64,000 nt of DNA from Umezawaea beigongshangensis (GTDB lineage: Bacteria; Actinomycetota; Actinomycetes; Mycobacteriales; Pseudonocardiaceae), in contig NZ_JAEIOJ010000016.1 in NCBI RefSeq assembly GCF_016464305.1, positions 44,251 to 108,250 of the forward strand. The letters are read 5' to 3'. The notes beneath the pieces are model-generated. The model did no database searches, had not been told where the DNA came from, and was given only the letters and a program-made list of their open reading frames with translations. A program made the translations under genes and the position numbers. Each line of letters starts with the position of its first letter. The first letter of the stretch is position 1. Positions 58,979 through 64,000 of the stretch are shown in pieces.

Positions 58979-59865
58979 GCGGTTCGAGCATCGTCTGGCG
59001 GCGCCGCCGCTCCGCCGCGGCCGGCGTGTGGCGGGAGTTCCGCGGCAACCGCGGCGGCCTGGTGGGGCTCGTCGTGCTCGGCGCGGTGGTGGTGCTGGCG
59101 CTGCTGGTCCCGCTGCTGACCGACGAGGCGGGCCTGGACGTGACCAGGGTCGACGCGCCGCTGTGGGCGCCACCGAGCGCGGAGCACTGGCTGGGCACCG
59201 ACAACACCGGTCGCGACGTGCTGCTGCTGACCTGGTGGGGCACGCGGGTGTCGCTGGTGGTGGGCCTGGCGGCGACGGTGCTGTCCGTGGGCATCGGCTC
59301 GCTGATCGGCGTGCTCGCCGCGCACTTCGGCGGCTGGGCCTCGGCGACGCTGCTGCGCGTCACCGACTTCTTCCTGGTGCTGCCCTCGCTGGTGCTCGCC
59401 ATCGCGCTGTCCACGGTGCTGCCCCGCGGGCTGGGCACGATCGTGCTGGCCATCGGCGTGACGTCGTGGCCGTCGACGGCGCTGCTGGTGCGGGCGCAGA
59501 CGCTGACCATCGAGGGACGGCCGTTCATCGAGCGCGCCAGGGCTCTCGGCGGCGGCCACCGCCACGTCATCGGCCGGCACGTGCTGCCCGCGGTGCTGCC
59601 CCTGGTGTTCGTCAACACCACGCTCACCGTGGCCAGCGCGATCGTGGCGGAGTCGACCCTGTCGTTCCTCGGACTCGGAGACCCCACCCGCGTGTCGTGG
59701 GGGTCGATGCTGCACACGGCGACCGTGCAGGGCGCGGTGTCCAAGGGAGCCTGGTGGTTCCTGCTGCCACCGGGCCTGGGAGTGGTGGTCGTGGTGCTGG
59801 CGTTCACGTCGTGCGGCCGGGCGCTGGAGACGGTGCTCGACCCGAGGCTGAGGGGAGAGCGGTGA
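58975..59865 (+). CDS. Dipeptide ABC transporter permease (DppC-like)
   Basis: This is a 296-aa membrane protein. The DppC hallmark HWLGTDNTGRDVL is near residue 72, the EAA loop is RPFIERARALGGGHRHVIGR, and ESTLSFLGLGDP is near the C-terminal helices. The start overlaps the DppB stop (ATGA). It pairs with the upstream permease. Confidence 0.93.
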   Translation: MSGSSIVWRRRRSAAAGVWREFRGNRGGLVGLVVLGAVVVLALLVPLLTDEAGLDVTRVDAPLWAPPSAEHWLGTDNTGRDVLLLTWWGTRVSLVVGLAATVLSVGIGSLIGVLAAHFGGWASATLLRVTDFFLVLPSLVLAIALSTVLPRGLGTIVLAIGVTSWPSTALLVRAQTLTIEGRPFIERARALGGGHRHVIGRHVLPAVLPLVFVNTTLTVASAIVAESTLSFLGLGDPTRVSWGSMLHTATVQGAVSKGAWWFLLPPGLGVVVVVLAFTSCGRALETVLDPRLRGER

Positions 59866-61487
59866 GCACCCGACGGGAGACCGAGGCGGGGCACGGGCAC
59901 CTGCTGGAGCTGCGCGACCTGGGCGTGCGCTACCGCTCCGGCCGGGGCGACGTGCAGGCCGTGCGCGGGGTGAACCTGACCCTGGACGCCGGTCAGACCC
60001 TCGGCCTGGCCGGCGAGTCGGGCTGCGGCAAGTCCACCGTGGCCATGTCGGTGCTGCGGCTGCTGCCGCCCACCGCCGAGGTCACGGGGAAGGTCCTGCT
60101 GGAGGGCGAGGACGTCGCGGCGATGAGCTGGGGCAGGCTGCGCGCGGTGCGCTGGGCGCGGGGCTCGGTGGTGTTCCAGGGCGCCATGCACGCGCTCAAC
60201 CCGGTGCGCCGCGTCGGCGAGCAGATCGCCGAGCCGATGCGCGTGCACGGCACCGACGGCAGCGTCGCCGACCTGCTCGCCCAGGTCGAGCTGCCGGTGA
60301 GCAGGGCGCGCGCCTACCCCCACGAGCTGTCCGGCGGGCAGAAGCAGCGGGTGATGATCGCGATGGCGCTGGCGTGCTCACCGCGGCTCGTCGTCGCCGA
60401 CGAGCCCACCACCGCGCTGGACGTGATCGTGCAGAAGCAGGTGCTGGGCGTGCTGAACCAGCTCGTCACCGAGCGCGGCATCGGCCTGGTGATGATCAGT
60501 CACGACCTGTCCGTGCTCACCAGCACCTGCGACCGGCTCGCGGTCATGTACCGGGGCGAGGTCGTCGAGGAGGGACCGGCGCGCGAGGTCGTCGCCTCCC
60601 CGCGGCACGAGCACACCCGTGCGCTGGCCGCCGCGTTCCCCACCGTGGGCGATCCGGCGTTCCGCTACGCGAGCACCGGCGCCTCCGCGCTGACCGAGCC
60701 GCTGCTGCGCACCGAGGGACTGCGGGTGTCCTTCCGCGACCGCGGCGGCGAGCTCGTCCGCGCGGTCGACGGCGTGGACCTGGAGATCCGGCCGCGGGAG
60801 ATCCTGGCGCTGGTCGGGCAGTCCGGCTCGGGCAAGACCACGCTGGCCCGCACGCTGCTGGGGTTGCAGAGGGCCGACTCGGGGCGGGTGCTGTTCGACG
60901 GTGCGCCGCTGCCGACGTCGTCCAGGGGGCTGCGGGAGTACCGCAGGCAGGTGCAGCTCGTGCTCCAGGACCCGACCAGCGCGCTGAACCCCCGGCACTC
61001 GGTGTACGAGGCGGTGGCCGAGGGGCTGCGCATCCACCACACGCCCGGCGACGAGGCCGCACTCGTCGCCGACGCGCTGTCGCGGGCGGAACTGCGACCG
61101 CCGGAGGAGTTCTCCGGCTCGCTGCCGCACGAGCTGTCCGGCGGGCAGCGGCAGCGCGTGGTCATCGCCGGAGCGCTGGCGCTGGGGCCGCGCCTGCTGG
61201 TGGCCGACGAGCCGGTGGCGTCGCTGGACGCGTCGGTGCGCGGGGAGATCCTGGCCCTGCTGCTGCGGCTGCGCGACGAACTGGACCTGGCGGCGCTGGT
61301 GATCACCCACGACCTGGGGCTGGCCTGGAACATCGCCGACCGGGTCGCGGTGATGTACCGCGGTTCGATCGTGGAGCAGGGGCCCGTGGAACAGGTGCTG
61401 CTCGCCCCGCGCCACGAGTACACCCGCGCACTGCTGTCGGCCGTTCCCACCACCTCCGGCGGCTCACCGGTCGAGGCGGGGGCGTGA
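59862..61487 (+). CDS. Fused dipeptide ABC transporter ATPase (DppD-DppF)
   Basis: This is a 541-aa protein with two ABC domains. The first has Walker A GESGCGKST, signature LSGGQKQR and Walker B VVADEPTTAL. The second (from about residue 285) has GQSGSGKTT, LSGGQRQR and VADEPVASLD. Both have intact Q-, D- and H-loops (TALD, ISHD; SLDA, ITHD), so both sites can hydrolyse ATP. The fusion replaces the usual two genes. The start overlaps the DppC stop (GTGA). This completes the importer. Confidence 0.93.
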   Translation: MSTRRETEAGHGHLLELRDLGVRYRSGRGDVQAVRGVNLTLDAGQTLGLAGESGCGKSTVAMSVLRLLPPTAEVTGKVLLEGEDVAAMSWGRLRAVRWARGSVVFQGAMHALNPVRRVGEQIAEPMRVHGTDGSVADLLAQVELPVSRARAYPHELSGGQKQRVMIAMALACSPRLVVADEPTTALDVIVQKQVLGVLNQLVTERGIGLVMISHDLSVLTSTCDRLAVMYRGEVVEEGPAREVVASPRHEHTRALAAAFPTVGDPAFRYASTGASALTEPLLRTEGLRVSFRDRGGELVRAVDGVDLEIRPREILALVGQSGSGKTTLARTLLGLQRADSGRVLFDGAPLPTSSRGLREYRRQVQLVLQDPTSALNPRHSVYEAVAEGLRIHHTPGDEAALVADALSRAELRPPEEFSGSLPHELSGGQRQRVVIAGALALGPRLLVADEPVASLDASVRGEILALLLRLRDELDLAALVITHDLGLAWNIADRVAVMYRGSIVEQGPVEQVLLAPRHEYTRALLSAVPTTSGGSPVEAGA

Positions 61488-61959
61488 ACGGGTCCGTCGT
61501 CACCGAGCGCCCGTGGCCCTGGTGCGGCGGACGGCGAAGAGCGACCTCGCCGGCGAACGGGCCACGCTGCACGCCAGGGCGCTGGACGCGCGGTCGGCCG
61601 AGCCGCTCCTCGGGGACACGACGGCTCGACACGTGGACCCGCGAGTTCCTGGTCGAGCACCGGCGGTGCGTCGTGCTGCACCTCGGCTGCGGTCTGGACA
61701 GCCGGGCCCACCGCGTCGATCCGGGTCGCGGTGCGCGGTGGTTCGACGTCGACCACCCCGACGTGATCGCCCCGCGCGACCGGCTCCTGCCGCCGCGCGA
61801 GGGCTGCGAGTCCGTCGGCTCGTGCAGGCCGCGGGGGCGACGTTCCACCGGGGGATCGAAGGTGGCCCGGACCTGGAGTCGATCCACCCGCGCGTGCGTC
61901 GCGCGACGGCGCTGAGCGCCGTCGCGCGGACCGCGGTGTTCTACCGGCTGGACTTCTGA
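61484..61959 (+). pseudogene. Decayed leucine-carboxyl-methyltransferase-type gene
   Basis: Three frames in order give a broken class I methyltransferase: ERATLHARALDARSAEPLLG; then LDTWTREFLVEHRRCVVLHL continuing GCGLDSRAHR and RWFDVDHPDVI (SAM-binding region); then VQAAGATFHRGI and VFYRLDF at the end. The central part of the fold is missing. It begins in overlap with the transporter operon end (GTGA at 61484), so it was probably once the last gene of that operon. Confidence 0.6.
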
Positions 61960-62402
61960 GCGGTCAGCCGCAGCAGCGCCAGCCGCACGCCCGGCTCCGG
62001 TTCGACGTGCCGGACGAGGACGAAGCCGAACCGCGCGTAGAGGGCGAGCGCGGGGAGGTTGGCCGCGCCCGTGCTGACCAGGACGTCCCGGCCCTCGTCC
62101 ACGACGCGTTCCAGCAGGCGGGAGGCGAGTCCGCGGCGGAAGTGCGCCGGGTCCGCGCAGAGCCGTTCCACGTCGATCGTGCCGTCGCCGAGGTCGCTGC
62201 GAGCCAGGAACGCCGCCAGCCGCCCGTCGACGTGCGCGCCGAGCCACCGCACGGGCTGCGCGCGCATCTGCGCGAGGCTCTCGGACAGGGCGGGAACGGC
62301 CGTGGAGCCGATCAGCGCCGCCTCCACGGCGCAGGCGCGCAGCCCGATGGTGCGCACGGCGCTGGCGGTCGCGTCGTCGGACGGGTCCAGGTCGGTGATC
62401 AC
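61941..62402 (-). CDS. GNAT-family N-acetyltransferase
   Basis: This is a 153-aa protein with the GNAT core: RLAAFLARSDLG, the acetyl-CoA loop CADPAHFRRGLASRLLERVV (RRGLAS corresponds to the pyrophosphate-binding motif) and the last strand NLPALALYARFGFVLV. The acceptor is unknown. It starts 1 bp after the stop of the GGDEF gene, so both are one operon. Confidence 0.85.
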   Translation of the reverse strand: MITDLDPSDDATASAVRTIGLRACAVEAALIGSTAVPALSESLAQMRAQPVRWLGAHVDGRLAAFLARSDLGDGTIDVERLCADPAHFRRGLASRLLERVVDEGRDVLVSTGAANLPALALYARFGFVLVRHVEPEPGVRLALLRLTAQKSSR

Positions 62403-62403
62403 G

Positions 62404-63693
62404 TCAGTCCGACGGGCGGCGGGTGTCCGGCACGAGCGCGACCCTCGTGCGGTCGCGGCCGGTGTTCTTCGCCTGGTAGAGCGCCTCGTCGGCGGCCAGC
62501 AGCAGCGGGCTGAGCTCCTTGGCGGTCTCCGGGTACACCGCGGCTCCCACCGAGCAGGTCAGGCCCGCGATCGTCTGCGGGGAGCCGCTGCGGTCGACCA
62601 CCCGGACGGTGAGGACGCTGATGGTGGCGCGGACGCGTTCGGCGGCCGCCTCTGCCGCACCGGTGTCCACCCCCGGCAGCAGCACGGCGAACTCCTCGCC
62701 GCCGAAGCGGCCCACCAGGTCGTGACCGCGCACGACCTGCCGCAGCGCGGTGGCGACGGCCTTGAGGACCTCGTCACCGGCGAGGTGGCCGTAGCGGTCG
62801 TTGATGTGCTTGAAGTGGTCCAGGTCGACCAGCAGGACACCCAGGCTGCTGGAGAGCCGGCGAGCCCGGTCCAGTTCGCGGACCGCCACGTCGTTCCAGA
62901 AGGTGGCGTCCACCAGGCCGGTCTTGCCGTCGGTCCGCGCGGCGGTGCGGAACTGCGGCAGCAGCAGGCCCAGGTGCAGGGCGAGCACGGTGACCAGCAG
63001 CAGCGGCATCGACCACGGCCGCTCCACCACGACGGTCGTCACGGCGTGGCCCAGTCCGATCGAGGCGGCGATGATCAGCTGGTCGGACGGGTGGCCCAGC
63101 GCGGTGCGGGCGGGCCGGTCGGGGTTGGTCACGACGATCGCGGTCACGATCAGCGCGTAGTTCACCAGGCGGTAGAGCAGCCCGGCCACCAGGACGGCCG
63201 CGAGCCCCAGCGGCCCGTCGACGACGGCGGCGTAGGGCTGACCGGCACCGGGGTAGAACGCCCCGAGCGCGAGGACAGCCGCGCCGCAGCCGAGGACGAC
63301 CGTGCACGCCGAGTAGACCTTGCGGTAGACGACGGCGCGACCGCGGAACACCCGCCACCACTCGTGGCTGAAGCTGATCAGGATCAGCGCGGTGATCAGG
63401 GGGAGCGGCAGCAGCAGCACACCCGCGAAGAACCACACCGACTGCATGTGGGTGTAGGGGGTGCCGTCCGCGGCGATCTCCCGGATGCGCTCGATGCCGC
63501 GCGCCGCCTCCAGGTGGATCACGGCGGCGGTGCTGAGCAGGCCGAACCAGATCCACGATCGGGTGGTCACCTGATCGAGGTGTGTGGTGGTCGCGAGGAC
63601 GACGAGGGTGGCGGCTTCGACGCCCAGGACGAGGGTTAACACCCAACGGGACAGGGACCACACTCGCCACCGGCGTGGGTCCATTCGATGCAC
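62404..63693 (-). CDS. Membrane diguanylate cyclase (GGDEF)
   Basis: This is a 429-aa protein. About seven membrane helices occupy residues 10-255. A GGDEF domain follows, with LVDLDHFKHINDRYGHLAGD, the signature RFGGEEFAVLLPG, and the C-terminal YQAKNTGRDR. The GGEEF form is active in known cyclases, so synthesis of c-di-GMP is likely. No I-site RxxD is obvious directly before the signature. GTG 63693 is chosen because GGGGGGTGA precedes it; ATG 63684 is an alternative. Confidence 0.9.
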   Translation of the reverse strand: MHRMDPRRWRVWSLSRWVLTLVLGVEAATLVVLATTTHLDQVTTRSWIWFGLLSTAAVIHLEAARGIERIREIAADGTPYTHMQSVWFFAGVLLLPLPLITALILISFSHEWWRVFRGRAVVYRKVYSACTVVLGCGAAVLALGAFYPGAGQPYAAVVDGPLGLAAVLVAGLLYRLVNYALIVTAIVVTNPDRPARTALGHPSDQLIIAASIGLGHAVTTVVVERPWSMPLLLVTVLALHLGLLLPQFRTAARTDGKTGLVDATFWNDVAVRELDRARRLSSSLGVLLVDLDHFKHINDRYGHLAGDEVLKAVATALRQVVRGHDLVGRFGGEEFAVLLPGVDTGAAEAAAERVRATISVLTVRVVDRSGSPQTIAGLTCSVGAAVYPETAKELSPLLLAADEALYQAKNTGRDRTRVALVPDTRRPSD

Positions 63694-63800
63694 GCCGTCA
63701 CCCCCCAGGCCCTGTCCGGTGTCACCGACCCTAGCCAATCGATGACTCAGTGTCGCGGCTCCGGACGGGGGTCACACCCCACGTGAACCAGGAGCGAGTC

Positions 63801-63887
63801 ATGATCAACCGCACCGAGTCCCCCCGCACCGGCCGCCCCAGCGAGTGGACCCGCACCTCCCGCCCGAGCGAGTGGACGCGTCGCTGA
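63801..63887 (+). CDS. 28-aa peptide with a perfect heptad repeat
   Basis: The ATG at 63801 follows AGGAGCG with good spacing and the frame runs 28 codons to TGA 63885-63887. The peptide holds RPSEWTR twice, separated by two residues. The two DNA copies differ at three positions, all silent third bases, which argues that the amino acids are selected. There is no hydrophobic export signal. It is divergent from the GGDEF gene. Its small size, repeated core and clear ribosome site suggest a peptide precursor, signal or leader; no family is known to me. Confidence 0.55.
   Translation: MINRTESPRTGRPSEWTRTSRPSEWTRR
63834..63880. repeat. Direct repeat encoding the RPSEWTR heptad
   Basis: Two 20-bp copies, 63834-63853 and 63861-63880, match at 18 of 20 positions. 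Both mismatches, and a third just outside, are at codon third positions. Confidence 0.75.
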
Positions 63888-63897
63888 CACCCGTCGG

Positions 63898-64000
63898 TCA
63901 GGTCGTCGGCCGCGGCCCCACCGCGCCGACCTCGCCGAGACCCTCCAGCTCGAAGATCTTCCAGTGGCGCAGCAGCGGCCACACCACGTCGTCGTGGTGG
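63898..64000 (-). CDS. C-terminal part of an acyl-ACP desaturase-like protein (cut by window edge)
   Basis: On the minus strand an open frame enters from the right edge and ends at TGA 63900-63898. It reads DDVVWPLLRHWKIFELEGLG, which resembles the C-terminal region of stearoyl-ACP-type desaturases (VVxPxLRxWxIxxLxGL). Only 33 residues are visible, without the iron ligands, so the family is tentative. It converges on the 28-codon gene with a 10-bp gap. Confidence 0.45.
   Translation of the reverse strand, partial: HHDDVVWPLLRHWKIFELEGLGEVGAVGPRPTT

Overview
The window is GC-rich actinobacterial DNA. It has GTG/TTG starts, strong G/C at third codon positions and many 4-bp stop/start overlaps. 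A WhiB protein, F420-type (LLM) chemistry, PknG-GlnH-GlnX and DUF5703/DUF6098 proteins suggest a Pseudonocardiales-like organism (Saccharothrix/Actinosynnema/Lentzea relatives). That placement is an inference from gene content, not a measured phylogeny.

Region 1 (1-8,235) is the right part of an integrated actinomycete conjugative element (AICE-like). It holds a cargo pair (HTH/Nudix-like regulator plus cupin, with the tail of a convergent paralogue at the left edge), an XRE repressor, and a divergent transfer operon: HTH/Xis-like, WhiB, small membrane protein, SpdB-like spread protein, FtsK/Tra ATPase, a 50-aa protein and a serine integrase. The integrase is frameshifted by a third copy of an 8-bp repeat, and its last codons run into the 3' end of tRNA-Leu(GAG), which marks the right attachment end. 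A 12-bp palindrome recurs in the divergent promoter, upstream of the 50-aa gene and at the start of the integrase gene. It is a candidate operator for the element's own repressor.

Region 2 (8,236-23,364) is chromosomal: a lytic transglycosylase, an M20 hydrolase, an alpha/beta hydrolase, a VOC protein, an XRE/DUF5753 regulator, a decayed lincosamide nucleotidyltransferase-like gene, a TetR/NmrA operon with a clear operator, a lipoprotein/DUF5703 pair, a Tat-type carbonic anhydrase, an aldo/keto reductase, and an F420-dependent oxidoreductase - uppP - histidine phosphatase operon.

Region 3 (23,365-41,421) is conserved housekeeping: DUF4240, HrpA helicase, the glnX-glnH-pknG amino-acid-sensing operon extended by a PP2C phosphatase, a WYL regulator with a divergent target and a palindromic operator, a PadR regulator, and a SNF2 helicase/SWIM zinc-finger pair.

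Region 4 (41,422-53,930) is more accessory: a carboxylesterase, a papain-like protein whose motifs look permuted, a 25-bp tandem repeat across a stop codon, a small cationic protein, several redox enzyme/regulator pairs (HxlR, MarR, TetR) with readable operators, a pentapeptide-repeat protein, an epoxide hydrolase and gene remnants.

Region 5 (53,931-64,000) is a peptide-scavenging locus. M20 and M55 (DppA-like) peptidases diverge from a complete dipeptide ABC transporter with fused ATPases. It is followed by a decayed methyltransferase, a GNAT/GGDEF pair, a 28-codon ORF with a perfect peptide heptad repeat, and the end of an acyl-ACP desaturase-like gene.
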